From contig NZ_JACODZ010000002.1 in the NCBI RefSeq assembly GCF_014280965.1, positions 62,001-126,000 on the forward strand: a stretch of DNA of 64,000 nucleotides, read 5' to 3'. The stretch comes from Echinicola salinicaeni (GTDB lineage: Bacteria; Bacteroidota; Bacteroidia; Cytophagales; Cyclobacteriaceae). A model generated the notes under the pieces. It worked only from the letters and a program-made list of their open reading frames with translations. It had not been told where the DNA came from and did not search any database. The position numbers and the translations under genes were made by a program. This document shows positions 27,136-37,301 of the stretch, one piece after another (the first letter of the stretch is position 1; each line of letters opens with the position of its first letter).

Positions 27136-27203
27136 AAAGCCGAGCTCCATAAGAAGCCCAGCTTTAAGCCTTTGGGGAAATAACGCCAATTACCATCCCA
27201 AAG
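27136..27203 (+). promoter_or_regulatory. two leader hairpins between FecR and SusC (set B)
   Basis: AAAGC (27136-27140) with GCTTT (27161-27165) and an inner GCT/AGC form one hairpin. CTTTGGG (27170-27176) and CCCAAAG (27197-27203) form a second. The arrangement mirrors the two hairpins in front of the SusC gene at 3252, suggesting a shared attenuation or processing signal. Confidence 0.4.
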
Positions 27204-27243
27204 ATCCAGTCTAAATATTAACAATTTAAACCCTACCAAATTT

Positions 27244-30200
27244 ATGGAAAAAATTCGACCTGTTGATATCTTCCAGCGGAAGATTGGTGGAAAACCAATG
27301 TCAATTTTAATAACCTTGGTCTATTTGATTTTTGTTCCTGCCTTAATGACTGAGGTCAAGGCACAAAAACTTAAGCAAGTTCAAATCAGTATTGATGCTG
27401 CAGGTAAATCAACTGCAGATGTTTTGGACTTAATAGAGAAAAAAACCGATTTAACATTTGTATATGATCCTGAAGAAATAGATCAGCATAAGGTAAAGGT
27501 TAACAAAAACTTTACTAATTCTTCTGTACAAAATATTCTGGACGATTTAGAGCTTAAGGGAGAGGAGAAAGGAAATCACGTGATCATCCATAAAAAATCG
27601 ATCCTAAGTACTTCTGAGGAAATTTTAGCCGTCACGGGAACAGTCTCGGATATAGATGGGGAGCCATTACCGGGGGCTTCTGTTTTGATTGAGGGCGAGC
27701 CAAATAAAGGAACAGTTACGGATATAGATGGTAGCTATTCCATTGATGTAAACCAAGGCAAAACCCTTGTCTTTAGTTATATCGGATTTGAAACTAAGAA
27801 GGTGCTAGTAGGGGCTCAAAACCAAATTAATGTGGTACTTGAGGTCAATGCAGAATCCTTGGATGAAGTAGTTGTTGTAGGCTTTGGTACCCAAAAAGAA
27901 TATTCAGTAGTTGGGTCTGTGACTACCATCAAACCAGACAAGCTTCAGTTAGGAACATCCAGGTCTTTAAGTAATAATCTTGCAGGCCAATTGTCAGGAG
28001 TGATTGCTGCCCAGCGCTCTGGAGAACCTGGATATGACAATTCGCAATTTTGGATTAGAGGGATTTCTACTTTTGCTGGTAACCGCAGCCCTTTGATTTT
28101 AGTGGATGGGGTTCAGCGTTCATTGGACAATATCGATCCTGCCGAAATAGAGTCCTTTTCTATACTTAAAGATGCCGCTGCAAGTGCAGTTTACGGTGTA
28201 CGGGGTGCCAATGGGGTGATTATTATCAATACGAAGAGAGGGCACGTAGGCAAACCAACAGTGGATATTCGATACGAAAGGGGAATTACGCAACCTGTAA
28301 AACTTCCTGATTTTGTTGGTGCAGCTGATTACCTTGAAGTTTTGAACAGTATTTCGGAGGAGTCTGATAAACCCAAGCTTTTCTCGGAAGAGAAAATTGA
28401 GGAAATCAGAAGCGGTGCAGACCCCGATTTGAGTCCAGATGTGAATTGGCTGGATGAGATTACTAGGGACTATGCTTCCAATAACCGGGTGAACTTAACG
28501 GTTTCAGGGGGTAGTGATGTATTAAAATATGCTTTCGTAGGTTCATATTATGGAGAAGATGGTATCCTCAGTCGTGATGAAAGACAAAGTTGGGATTCCT
28601 CCATTAAGCTTAGAAGGTATAATGTCCGATCAAATATTGATCTTAATATTACTCCAAGCACATTGATGCGTGTGAATATTGGCGGGTACCTTCAGGATAG
28701 AAATACACCACCACAGTCCATTGATGATCTTTTTAATAAAGCTTTTGAAATACCTCCTTATGTCCATCCCACTCAGTATTCCTCAGGGGAGATCCCCGTT
28801 ACCCCTCAAAGGAGCAACCCTTGGGCATTGGCCACCCAAAGAGGTTATGAAAGACACAGTTCCAGTAAATTGGAGTCTTTGTTTTCTTTAGAGCAGGACT
28901 TAAGTGATATAACTGAGGGTTTGGAGATGAAATTAAGTTTTTCATTTGACCGCTATTCTGGAAATAGCGTTTCCAGAAGTAAGTCTCCTGATTACTATAA
29001 TCCAGCTACAGGGAGGAATGAAGATGGTACACTTGATTTGGTCATATATCAATATGGCCAGGATTTTTTGGGTTACAGCACGGGTTCCGATTGGGGCAAC
29101 AAAAGTGTGTATTTGGAAGGAAACCTCAATTATAGAAGGAACTTTGAAAAGCACTATGTGGATGGCATGTTCATGTATAATCAGCGGCATTATGATAATG
29201 GAGATCGTTTGCCTTTTCGGACCCAAGGGATAGCAGGCCGGTTTTCCTATTCCTATGATAGACGGTATATTGCCGAGGTGAATTTTGGGTATAATGGTTC
29301 GGAGAACTTTGCCAGAGGCCAACGTTTCGGTTTCTTCCCCTCCGTAGCCGTAGGTTGGTTGGTCAGTGAAGAAAGTTTCTTGATGCCATATAAAGAAACG
29401 CTGTCCAAGTTAAAATTAAGGGCGTCATTGGGCTTGGTAGGAAATGACCAGATTGACGGTAGACGATTTGCCTATATAACCACTATTGGTGATACTGGCG
29501 GATATTCTTGGGGTATAGAAAATAATTATAGCAGATCAGGTAGAAGGGAAGGAGATTATGGAGTCGAAAACCTCACTTGGGAGACTGTGATGAAATCTAA
29601 TATAGGCATAGAATTAGGTCTTTGGAACAGTTTGGACCTACGGGTAGACCTTTTTAAGGAGGAACGACGTGATATTTTTATGCAGCGAAGGACCATTCCT
29701 GGTTCAGCAGGTTATATCAATACACCATGGGCTAATTTTGGAAAAGTCAATAATAAGGGGATTGACATGTCCTTGGATTATAGCAAACAAGTCTCACCAA
29801 ATGTGTATGTGTCGGTGCGGGGAACATTTACTTATGCCAAGAACAAAATCATAGAACAGGATGAGCCAAGCTCAGTAGTGGGAACTCCCCGGTCTTCTAC
29901 CGGACAGCCTGTAGGCCAATTATTTGGGCTTATAGCTGAGGGGCTTTTCAAAGAAGAAGACTTTCTTAATGTAGAAGAGGGGATTTTAATCGAAGAAATT
30001 CCTAGTCAAACCTATGGTTTGGTGCGGCCTGGAGATATCCGCTACAAAGATTTGAATGATGATGGCGTCATTAATGATTTGGATAAAACGGCTATAGGAG
30101 GAACAGTAGATCCACAGATGGTGTATGGTTTTGGTTCGAATATCCGCTATAAGAACTTTGATTTTGGACTGTTTTTTCAGGCTAATTCCAGAACATGGAG

Positions 30201-30603
30201 GGTCATTGGAGACGGAACCACTTACTTTATCCCCGGATCTGGTGCAGGAGCTTTAGGTAACATCTTTTCCAATGTGGATGACCGGTGGACAATGGAAAAT
30301 CCCCGACAGGATGTTTTTTGGCCGAGACTTGCCGATTATGTGCATACCAATAATAACCAGGCTTCCACATGGTGGCTAAGGGATATGAGCATGGTTCGCT
30401 TGAGAAATGTAGAATTAGGTTATAATTTTTCCAATCAAATGTTGAGTAAGGCCAAGTTGGGTCATGCAAGGATATTTATAAGAGGGAATAATCTGGCTAC
30501 TTTTTCAAAGTTTGACTTATGGGATCCTGAATTAGGCTCCAATAATGGATTTAGATACCCAATCATGAAATCTTATTCCATAGGTGCTAATATCAATTTC
30601 TAA
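27244..30603 (+). CDS. SusC/RagA-family TonB-dependent transporter with STN domain (set B)
   Basis: A 1119-residue outer-membrane transporter. The N-terminal region (MTEVKAQKLKQVQ) is followed by an STN domain (about 45-115), a carboxypeptidase-D-like domain (about 130-210; PGASVLIEGEPNKGTVTDIDG), the ESLDEVVVVGFGTQKE linker, the plug (FWIRGISTFAGNRSPLILVD, ILKDAAASAVYGVRGANGV) and the barrel. It closes in NINF. The FecR gene lies 132 bases upstream and the SusD gene 21 bases downstream. It probably imports an oligosaccharide for the sulfatase-rich region that follows. Confidence 0.95.
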   Translation: MEKIRPVDIFQRKIGGKPMSILITLVYLIFVPALMTEVKAQKLKQVQISIDAAGKSTADVLDLIEKKTDLTFVYDPEEIDQHKVKVNKNFTNSSVQNILDDLELKGEEKGNHVIIHKKSILSTSEEILAVTGTVSDIDGEPLPGASVLIEGEPNKGTVTDIDGSYSIDVNQGKTLVFSYIGFETKKVLVGAQNQINVVLEVNAESLDEVVVVGFGTQKEYSVVGSVTTIKPDKLQLGTSRSLSNNLAGQLSGVIAAQRSGEPGYDNSQFWIRGISTFAGNRSPLILVDGVQRSLDNIDPAEIESFSILKDAAASAVYGVRGANGVIIINTKRGHVGKPTVDIRYERGITQPVKLPDFVGAADYLEVLNSISEESDKPKLFSEEKIEEIRSGADPDLSPDVNWLDEITRDYASNNRVNLTVSGGSDVLKYAFVGSYYGEDGILSRDERQSWDSSIKLRRYNVRSNIDLNITPSTLMRVNIGGYLQDRNTPPQSIDDLFNKAFEIPPYVHPTQYSSGEIPVTPQRSNPWALATQRGYERHSSSKLESLFSLEQDLSDITEGLEMKLSFSFDRYSGNSVSRSKSPDYYNPATGRNEDGTLDLVIYQYGQDFLGYSTGSDWGNKSVYLEGNLNYRRNFEKHYVDGMFMYNQRHYDNGDRLPFRTQGIAGRFSYSYDRRYIAEVNFGYNGSENFARGQRFGFFPSVAVGWLVSEESFLMPYKETLSKLKLRASLGLVGNDQIDGRRFAYITTIGDTGGYSWGIENNYSRSGRREGDYGVENLTWETVMKSNIGIELGLWNSLDLRVDLFKEERRDIFMQRRTIPGSAGYINTPWANFGKVNNKGIDMSLDYSKQVSPNVYVSVRGTFTYAKNKIIEQDEPSSVVGTPRSSTGQPVGQLFGLIAEGLFKEEDFLNVEEGILIEEIPSQTYGLVRPGDIRYKDLNDDGVINDLDKTAIGGTVDPQMVYGFGSNIRYKNFDFGLFFQANSRTWRVIGDGTTYFIPGSGAGALGNIFSNVDDRWTMENPRQDVFWPRLADYVHTNNNQASTWWLRDMSMVRLRNVELGYNFSNQMLSKAKLGHARIFIRGNNLATFSKFDLWDPELGSNNGFRYPIMKSYSIGANINF

Positions 30604-30624
30604 TTACCTATTAAACCTGAGATA

Positions 30625-32499
30625 ATGAGAATATTAAAATATATACTAGTTGTCATTTCCATGTTTTCACTTGTTGCTTGTGAAAATTATCTGGATAAAG
30701 CGCCGGAAGACCTGTTGACCTTGGAAATGGTTTTTAATGATAAAACCAGGACTGAGGATTGGTTAGCAGGAGTTTATAACGGAATTCCTGACCCTTATTG
30801 GGGGTTTACCAGGGATATTGGTTATGATCCTTTGTCAGATGATATGGCCCCTTCCACAGGTTGGGAGCAGTTTGGATGGACAGTAATAGCCAAACAGACA
30901 GGCAATTGGAATCCAACGAGTTCCTGGGGGCCAAACTATTGGTCTACTATTCCACAAAGGATAAGGTCTGCTTATATTTTTATTGAAAATGTTAAGCCCA
31001 ATGCTGCGCAAAAGGTAACTGAGCAAGACGTAGAATATATGCGGGGAGAAGCAAGGTTTCTAATTGCTTATTATTACTGGTTAATGATAGAAGCTTATGG
31101 GGTAGTTCCGTTTAATTTGGGAGTAGTGCCTTCTGATGCTACTCAAGAGGAGCTGATGAAGGGGCAAAGTCCTTTTGATGAAATAGTTAGTTGGATAGAT
31201 CAGGAACTTAAGGAAGTTGCAGAAATTTTACCTCCGAAATATTCCGAGGCGACCAAATATGGTCGTGCTACCTCTATCATGTGTTTGGCAGTACGTGCCA
31301 GAGTACTACTTTTTGCAGCCAGTCCTTTGGTCAATGGCAATCAGGATTATGTGGGCTTTGTGAACAATAATGGTGAAGAGCTTTTCAATAAGGCCTATGA
31401 TCCCCAAAAGTGGGTGAAGGCCAAAGATGCCTGCGAGGAACTTATAGATGCAGCCCATGATGCTGGACATGAACTATATTATGAGTATAACCAAGATGGG
31501 AGCATAGACCCTTTCTTATCCTATCAGAATATGATATTGGAAAAGGGAGATGTTAACAAGGAAATACTATTTGCGAGACCTGGCTCAAATACTTGGGAAT
31601 ATGATAGACATTCCCAGCCAAGAGGAACTGGTGGGAATGGAGGTTTAGGGGTTACCCAGTCATTGGTGGATGCCTTTTTTATGAAAAATGGATTACCTAT
31701 AGATGATCCCAATTCTGGTTATGTGGAGAAGGGATTTTCTACAGAACCTGAATTCAGAAATACCAATTGGATTGAGTCCCAAGGAAATCAAGAAGGCAAA
31801 GAAGGTCAAGTAACATTAGAAGGAACCTATAATATGTATTGTAATAGGGAGCCGCGATTTTATATCAGTGTATTATATAATAGGGCATGGTACAGAAGAG
31901 AAGGGAGACGTACCCACTTTCTAAGCGGAGAAGCTGATGGTGGCCCCACACATGATGCTCCCCAAAATGGATATTTGCTAAGGAAGAAAACCCATCCGGA
32001 CCATGACCCCAGAAACGGGACTAATCCTTATAGGCCAGGAATTTTGTATAGGCTTGGGGAAGCTTATCTAAATTACTGTGAGGCGCTTAATGAAGTGGAG
32101 CCAGGCAATCCAGATATTCTTTATTATCTGAATTTGATCCGAGAGAGGGCAGGAGTACCTGGTTATGGCTCTGGAGTTGGGCAGATTTCCCTTTCTGGTC
32201 AGGATGAAGTCAGGGAAGCTATCCGAAGAGAAAGAAGGGTGGAACTGAACAATGAAGGGGTTCGGTGGAATGATATAAGAAGGTGGAAAATTGGAGAGGA
32301 AATGCTCAATAGGGATTTTTATGGTATGAATTATCTTGGAAATGAACTCAGTGATGATGTTAATAATCCCAATGCCTTCTATAAAAGGACGGTTTATCAA
32401 AGGAGGCGTTTTTCCAAAAAGAACTATTGGTTTCCTGTCCCTCAGGGAGAAATCGACAAGAATCCAAATTTGGTGCAAAATCCATTTTGGTCTGAATAG
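30625..32499 (+). CDS. SusD/RagB-family surface lipoprotein (set B)
   Basis: A 624-residue SusD homologue with lipobox LVAC near residue 19 and the usual CENYLDKAPEDLLT start. Later blocks include YMRGEARFLIAYYYW (TPR-like helix), RLGEAYLNYCEALNEVEPG and the C-terminal RRERRVELNNEGVRWNDIRRW. It binds glycan and feeds the SusC barrel. It is longer than the other three SusD-type proteins here (508-517 residues). A strong terminator follows. Confidence 0.95.
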   Translation: MRILKYILVVISMFSLVACENYLDKAPEDLLTLEMVFNDKTRTEDWLAGVYNGIPDPYWGFTRDIGYDPLSDDMAPSTGWEQFGWTVIAKQTGNWNPTSSWGPNYWSTIPQRIRSAYIFIENVKPNAAQKVTEQDVEYMRGEARFLIAYYYWLMIEAYGVVPFNLGVVPSDATQEELMKGQSPFDEIVSWIDQELKEVAEILPPKYSEATKYGRATSIMCLAVRARVLLFAASPLVNGNQDYVGFVNNNGEELFNKAYDPQKWVKAKDACEELIDAAHDAGHELYYEYNQDGSIDPFLSYQNMILEKGDVNKEILFARPGSNTWEYDRHSQPRGTGGNGGLGVTQSLVDAFFMKNGLPIDDPNSGYVEKGFSTEPEFRNTNWIESQGNQEGKEGQVTLEGTYNMYCNREPRFYISVLYNRAWYRREGRRTHFLSGEADGGPTHDAPQNGYLLRKKTHPDHDPRNGTNPYRPGILYRLGEAYLNYCEALNEVEPGNPDILYYLNLIRERAGVPGYGSGVGQISLSGQDEVREAIRRERRVELNNEGVRWNDIRRWKIGEEMLNRDFYGMNYLGNELSDDVNNPNAFYKRTVYQRRRFSKKNYWFPVPQGEIDKNPNLVQNPFWSE

Positions 32500-32531
32500 G
32501 GTTTTATCCTAATTGATTTTAATAATAATCT

Positions 32532-32570
32532 GGCCAATTCTATATTGAATAGAATTGGCCAATTTTTTTT
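32532..32570 (+). terminator. rho-independent terminator after SusD (set B)
   Basis: GGCCAATTCTAT (32532-32543) and ATAGAATTGGCC (32549-32560) form a perfect 12-bp stem with a five-base loop, followed by AATTTTTTTT. It ends the set-B operon. Confidence 0.9.
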
Positions 32571-32689
32571 CAATTATTTAAACGATCTGCTTATGTTGAG
32601 CGGGGAACGTTAGGCTTTTATGTGAAAAATGAAATTTGATAGTAGCTGTTAAAAGAAAAAAATTCCAGGTCATTATTTTTGGTTGGATT

Positions 32690-33130
32690 TCAAATGTTTT
32701 TTAAATCTCTCTTTAGTGCTTTTTCTTGTTCAATAGGATTTAGGTCAAGGCTTAGTTTCTTCTCTAAATCTTCTATCGTTGACTGATCCAGTTTGAAGGT
32801 GTCCATGATAGTGAGTAAAAGTTGCGCCGCAGCAATAGAAGCTTCATAAGTACCATCAATTAAAAGGTCTACAAAAAATGGAAGAGCGGTCTTGCATTGG
32901 GAAAGGGAATATTGGGCACAGGATTGCACTAGAAATGAATGGATGTGATCCAATGATTGGTCTTTTAACTGTATTTGCAACCATGGGAATATCCGGTCAT
33001 CTTTAAAGTTGTTCACCAATGTTGTGATCAATAAAGTTTTTTTTGCTGCCTCTTTTGTTGTGGCAATTTGCTCCATTAATGTCTTGACCAAATCATTTTT
33101 CTGAAATATAATTTCTTTTGTATGGCTCAT
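32690..33130 (-). CDS. helical-repeat hypothetical protein
   Basis: A 146-residue all-helical protein with repeated amphipathic helix pairs (TTKEAAKKTLLITTLVNNF, DDRIFPWLQIQLKDQSLDH, ALPFFVDLLIDGTYEASIA). It looks like a short HEAT- or ARM-type repeat protein. No signal peptide or catalytic motif is visible. It is the only minus-strand gene in the polysaccharide region and separates set B from the sulfatase cluster. A role as scaffold or adaptor is possible but not supported by anything specific. Confidence 0.7.
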   Translation of the reverse strand: MSHTKEIIFQKNDLVKTLMEQIATTKEAAKKTLLITTLVNNFKDDRIFPWLQIQLKDQSLDHIHSFLVQSCAQYSLSQCKTALPFFVDLLIDGTYEASIAAAQLLLTIMDTFKLDQSTIEDLEKKLSLDLNPIEQEKALKRDLKNI

Positions 33131-33443
33131 ACTTTGTTAGTTGAACTAAATAATACGTAAGCTGATAGTTAGGGTTTTAGTTTTTGACTTCTGAATGCGA
33201 TTTATACATATAGTAGATGGTTTGAACGATTTTTTAGGTTTTATGAAGGATTTTAAACATTTGGATTGCTAATATTTCCCTAAAATAGCAATTAGTTTAT
33301 AGGGGTGTCCAAGGCTTATGGGAAGTTTTAAATTTGACTGTAAGAGGCACTGTTGAGTTTATACCATAATTGGAATGATAATTCAGAATAACAAGGCCCC
33401 TAAGAAGACTCTCAATTGTAAATTAAATAATAAACCTTTTAAA
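33131..33443. other. divergent intergenic region before the sulfatase cluster
   Basis: About 313 bases that should hold the promoters of the leftward helical-repeat gene and the rightward sulfatase cluster. An imperfect -7-like AACATTTG occurs near 33257. No operator or RNA structure was recognised. Confidence 0.45.
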
Positions 33444-35102
33444 ATGACCAGATCAATATTAGTGCTGATGATTGTTTTTTTGCATTCATCGGTTTTTGGA
33501 CAAGGGAATAATAGTGAAAAAACCAATATTGTTTTCTTTTTGGCAGATGACTGTACCAAATGGGACTTAAGTACCTATGGAAGTAAGGATGCCATAACCC
33601 CCACAATTGATTGGTTAGCAGAAAATGGATTGAAGTTTAATAGGGCCTACCAAAGTGCTCCAATGTGCTCCCCTACTAGGCATGCAATTATGACGGGAAT
33701 GTATCCTGTCAGAACGGGAGCCTACCCAAATCACACCTATGTCCGCGAAGATGTAAAATCAACAGTGGATTATTTAAATCCATTAGGTTATAGAGTTGCC
33801 CTTTCAGGGAAAAGGCATATCCTTCCCAAGGAGGTTTTCGATTATGAGTATTTGGACGGGAGTGAAACAAGGGAGTTGAATCCTGATTTCAATAAGATTG
33901 ATGCTTTTTTAAAAGATGCAAAAGCCAAAGAGGATAATTTTTGTCTGTATGTGTGTTCGACAGAGCCACATAGCCCTTGGAATCGAGGGGACACTACCTT
34001 ATTTGACAAAGAAAAAATTACCTTACCACCTTATTTAGCAGATACAAAATCTACACGAGAGAGTTTTAGAAACTATTTGGCTGAAATCAATTATATGGAT
34101 GGCCAAGTAAAAAGAGTTTTGGAATTGCTTAAGGAAAATGATTTGGATGAGAATACGCTTTTCGTCTTTTCCAGTGAGCAAGGCAATAGTTTCCCCTTTG
34201 CCAAATGGACATGTTATAATGCTGGGTTATCCACTGGGATGATTGCCTATTGGCCAGGAAAAATCGAAAAAGGAATGCAGTCGGATGCGCAGGTGGAATA
34301 TATTGATTTGCTGCCGACCTTTATTGAGCTTGCTGGAGGAGAAAATCCAAAGGGTTTAGATGGAAAATCATTAGTCCCTTTGTTGAAAGGAAAAGATTCT
34401 AGTGATTTTAGGAAATATAACTTTGGTATACAGACCAGCAGAGGGATCTATTTTGGACCAGAATATTATGGGATCAGAAGTGTCTCAGATGGGGAATATC
34501 GTTTGATCGTAAACCTTTCACCTGAAGTTCCATTTAAGAATTCAGTAACAGAAAGGGATAAGTTTTTTAAAGAATGGATCGCTTCTGATGATATCCAATA
34601 CCAAAATTTGGCACATAGATACCAGTATAGACCGAAAATCGAACTTTATAACGATCAAAAGGACCCTTATAATCTAAATAACTTGGCAATACAAGCAGGG
34701 TATGGAGAGAAAATTAATGAGCTGTATGGATCCTTGATGGAGTGGATGGCTTATTGTGGTGATCAGGGATTAGAAACGGAATTGCGCTCATTAAAGCATA
34801 TGCGCTTTAATATAGATGATGAAAAAATGATCGTGAAGATGAACTTCAGTCCCAAACAAAAGAATGGCAATATTACTGTGGAAAGGAAAGGCTATTATAC
34901 TTTCTATGTGGAAGGAGATGCAAGTATTTATGTGGATGGAGAGCTGATTGCCAAGGGGCAGGAGGGAAAGTTGAAATTTGGAAGGTACGGGGTGATAGGC
35001 CTTGATCAAGGGAACCATATAGTCGAAGTAAAAGGAAGTGAGGAGCAGGCTAAAATCTTCTGGTCGGGGCCTGAACTAGCTAGAAAAAATCTCAAACTAT
35101 AG
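33444..35102 (+). CDS. formylglycine sulfatase with C-terminal PA14-like domain
   Basis: A secreted type I sulfatase of about 552 residues; the ATG at 33444 gives a signal peptide (ending VFGQ), whereas an in-frame start at 33375 adds 23 residues. FFLADDCTKWD carries metal-binding Asp residues, and the formylglycine motif is MCSPTRHAIMTG (C75). GKRHILP holds the Lys/His pair. The sulfatase half resembles the sulfamidase (heparan N-sulfatase) branch. The C-terminal ~80 residues (GYYTFYVEGDASIYVDG, AKIFWSGPEL) look like a PA14-type carbohydrate-binding module. It heads a run of GH2, GH43 and sulfatase genes. Confidence 0.92.
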   Translation: MTRSILVLMIVFLHSSVFGQGNNSEKTNIVFFLADDCTKWDLSTYGSKDAITPTIDWLAENGLKFNRAYQSAPMCSPTRHAIMTGMYPVRTGAYPNHTYVREDVKSTVDYLNPLGYRVALSGKRHILPKEVFDYEYLDGSETRELNPDFNKIDAFLKDAKAKEDNFCLYVCSTEPHSPWNRGDTTLFDKEKITLPPYLADTKSTRESFRNYLAEINYMDGQVKRVLELLKENDLDENTLFVFSSEQGNSFPFAKWTCYNAGLSTGMIAYWPGKIEKGMQSDAQVEYIDLLPTFIELAGGENPKGLDGKSLVPLLKGKDSSDFRKYNFGIQTSRGIYFGPEYYGIRSVSDGEYRLIVNLSPEVPFKNSVTERDKFFKEWIASDDIQYQNLAHRYQYRPKIELYNDQKDPYNLNNLAIQAGYGEKINELYGSLMEWMAYCGDQGLETELRSLKHMRFNIDDEKMIVKMNFSPKQKNGNITVERKGYYTFYVEGDASIYVDGELIAKGQEGKLKFGRYGVIGLDQGNHIVEVKGSEEQAKIFWSGPELARKNLKL

Positions 35103-35348
35103 TTGAAAAATTAAACCAACATATGGCATCATTAACCTGATTGTTGATAGTCCAAAAGCCAAGGAATTGGATTGGAAGAAGAAAAATGAATTTTATAGAA
35201 TGACTAAAAACAGCATTAAGAAGATCAGGATAGAGGGGAAAAGCTAAGTAAGAAGCTCTATAATTTAAATAATCACCATTTAGAAATGAATCCATTTTGG
35301 GGCTTTATTTCAATTAAAGAGCAATTAATAATTAACCTAAAAATTACG

Positions 35349-37232
35349 ATGATAAGAATCTTAGTTTCAGTTGTCCTTTTGGTATTTTCCAGTTTTGGTC
35401 TGAAGGCCCAAAGTTGGCAACCAGTAGGAGATAAAATTATCACCAAGTGGGCGGAAGAAGTTAGCCCCGACAATGTTTGGCAAGAATATCCACGTCCTCA
35501 AATGAAAAGAGATCAGTGGCTTAACCTGAACGGACTTTGGGAATATGCGATTACCTCAAATAGGGCTGTAGCACCTAAGGAATGGAAGGAAAATATTTTA
35601 GTTCCCTTTGCTTTAGAAACCCCGCTTTCCGGTGTAGGTCTTCGAATCAAGGCTGATGAAGTGATTTGGTATAGAAGGACATTTGATTTTGATCCCAAAA
35701 AGGACGAAAATCATTTATTGAATTTTGAAGGTGTGGATTATAAGTGTATGGTCTGGGTCAATGGACAGTTAGCAGGGTCACATATCGGCGGTAATTTGCC
35801 CTTTTCCTTTGACGTTTCCAAACTGATGAAGGAAGGGGAAAATGAAGTGAAACTGAGGGTAATTGATGGTACGGACGATCCAGATCTTTACCAGCTCCGA
35901 GGAAAACAGAAGCGGGATGGTCGAGGAATTTGGTATTCCCCATCATCGGGTATATGGTCTACTGTGTGGATGGAAAGTGTTCCGAAGACTTATGTCCAAT
36001 CAGTAAAAATCCTGGCCGATATGCATGGAGAATTGATAGCAGAAGCAATCGTAGGTGGCCTAAAGCAGCCATCAGGCCTGAGGATTACCGTATTGGAGGA
36101 TGGAAAAGAAGTCATGAAGAAAAATAGCTCTAGCCATGAGGTAAGAATGAGCGTGAAGAACGTGAAGTTATGGTCGCCTTCATCTCCGCATTTATATGAC
36201 CTTTTGGTAGAGTTGGTTGGGGAAAATGGTGAGATTTTAGATAGCATAACCTCCTACGCCGGATTTAGAAGCGTGGGCAAGGAATGTGATGAAAATGGCA
36301 ACTGGCAGTTTACGCTCAATGGAGAGAAGATTTTCCATTTAGGTCCATTGGATCAAGGATGGTGGCCAGGAAGCTTTTTGCTCCCCCCTTCAGATGAAGC
36401 GATTGTTTGGGAGATGGACTATCTGAAAAAGGCAGGCTTCAATATGATCAGGAAACATAAAAAAGTCGAGCCTCGTCGCTATTATTACCATGCTGACCGG
36501 ATGGGATTCCTGATCTGGCAAGATCAGACCTCCGGAGGTAGTGGAGGAAGTGAATGGCCAAAATGGAAAAAGCTTAAAGCCCTTTCCAAAGATTATAGCC
36601 CAAGAAATAATAATTGGTGGGATGGGAACGAAGATGTATTGAATGCTGATTGGCCGGATTGGGCCCATGAACAATATATGACTGAGCTCAAAACGATGAT
36701 TGATGTTCTTTATAATCATCCTTCAGTGGTTGTATGGACCACTTTTAATGAGCGTTGGGGGCAGCATCGTAGTATGGAAGTTGGGAATTGGACCAAGAAA
36801 TATGATCCTTCCAGATTGCTTAATATCGCCAGTGGAGGCAACTTTTTCGAAGTTGGGGATATTGCCGATGAACATAATTATCCTCATCCATTATTTCCAT
36901 TGGAAGTACCTTTGTATGATGATTATATCAAAGTAGTTGGTGAATATGGGGGACATGGATGGCCAGTAGAGGGGCATATTTGGGACACCTCAAAGGACAA
37001 CTGGGGCTATGGAGGACTTCCAAAGACCAAAGAGGAATATATCCAGCGTTACGTGAAAAGTAGCGAGATCCTTGGGGGCTTAAAGAAAAAAGGAATCAGT
37101 GCTGGTGTTTATACGCAAACCACCGATGTGGAAGGCGAGATAAACGGCCTGATTACTTATGATCGTAAGATTATGAAAATTAGTCCTGAGGATTTATATA
37201 AAATTCACAAAGAAGCTGGACTTGTAGATTAA
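35349..37232 (+). CDS. glycoside hydrolase family 2 enzyme (beta-galactosidase/glucuronidase-like)
   Basis: A secreted GH2 enzyme of about 627 residues (signal peptide ending GLKAQ). The N-terminal jelly-roll sugar-binding domain reads WYRRTFDFD, LNFEGVDYKCMVWVNGQ and HIGGNLPFSFDVS, followed by an Ig-like domain and the TIM barrel. The acid/base is Glu in TTFNERWGQ (about residue 468) and the nucleophile Glu in VVGEYGGHGWP (about 532). The ATG at 35349 is chosen for the signal peptide; an in-frame ATG at 35286 is less likely. It is shorter than E. coli LacZ-type enzymes, as is common in marine PULs. The sugar specificity is not readable. Confidence 0.92.
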   Translation: MIRILVSVVLLVFSSFGLKAQSWQPVGDKIITKWAEEVSPDNVWQEYPRPQMKRDQWLNLNGLWEYAITSNRAVAPKEWKENILVPFALETPLSGVGLRIKADEVIWYRRTFDFDPKKDENHLLNFEGVDYKCMVWVNGQLAGSHIGGNLPFSFDVSKLMKEGENEVKLRVIDGTDDPDLYQLRGKQKRDGRGIWYSPSSGIWSTVWMESVPKTYVQSVKILADMHGELIAEAIVGGLKQPSGLRITVLEDGKEVMKKNSSSHEVRMSVKNVKLWSPSSPHLYDLLVELVGENGEILDSITSYAGFRSVGKECDENGNWQFTLNGEKIFHLGPLDQGWWPGSFLLPPSDEAIVWEMDYLKKAGFNMIRKHKKVEPRRYYYHADRMGFLIWQDQTSGGSGGSEWPKWKKLKALSKDYSPRNNNWWDGNEDVLNADWPDWAHEQYMTELKTMIDVLYNHPSVVVWTTFNERWGQHRSMEVGNWTKKYDPSRLLNIASGGNFFEVGDIADEHNYPHPLFPLEVPLYDDYIKVVGEYGGHGWPVEGHIWDTSKDNWGYGGLPKTKEEYIQRYVKSSEILGGLKKKGISAGVYTQTTDVEGEINGLITYDRKIMKISPEDLYKIHKEAGLVD

Positions 37233-37301
37233 AAGCTATTATTCAAAGGAAAGTAACTACTTCTTCATGAATTAACTGAAGATGAATATTATAGCTAAAA
37301 T

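Noticed and set aside
33375-33443. Upstream in-frame start of the first sulfatase
   Set aside because: It would bury the signal peptide behind 23 mostly polar residues; the ATG at 33444 gives a normal signal peptide.
35286-35348. Upstream in-frame start of the GH2 enzyme
   Set aside because: It adds 21 residues before a clear signal peptide; the ATG at 35349 is better.
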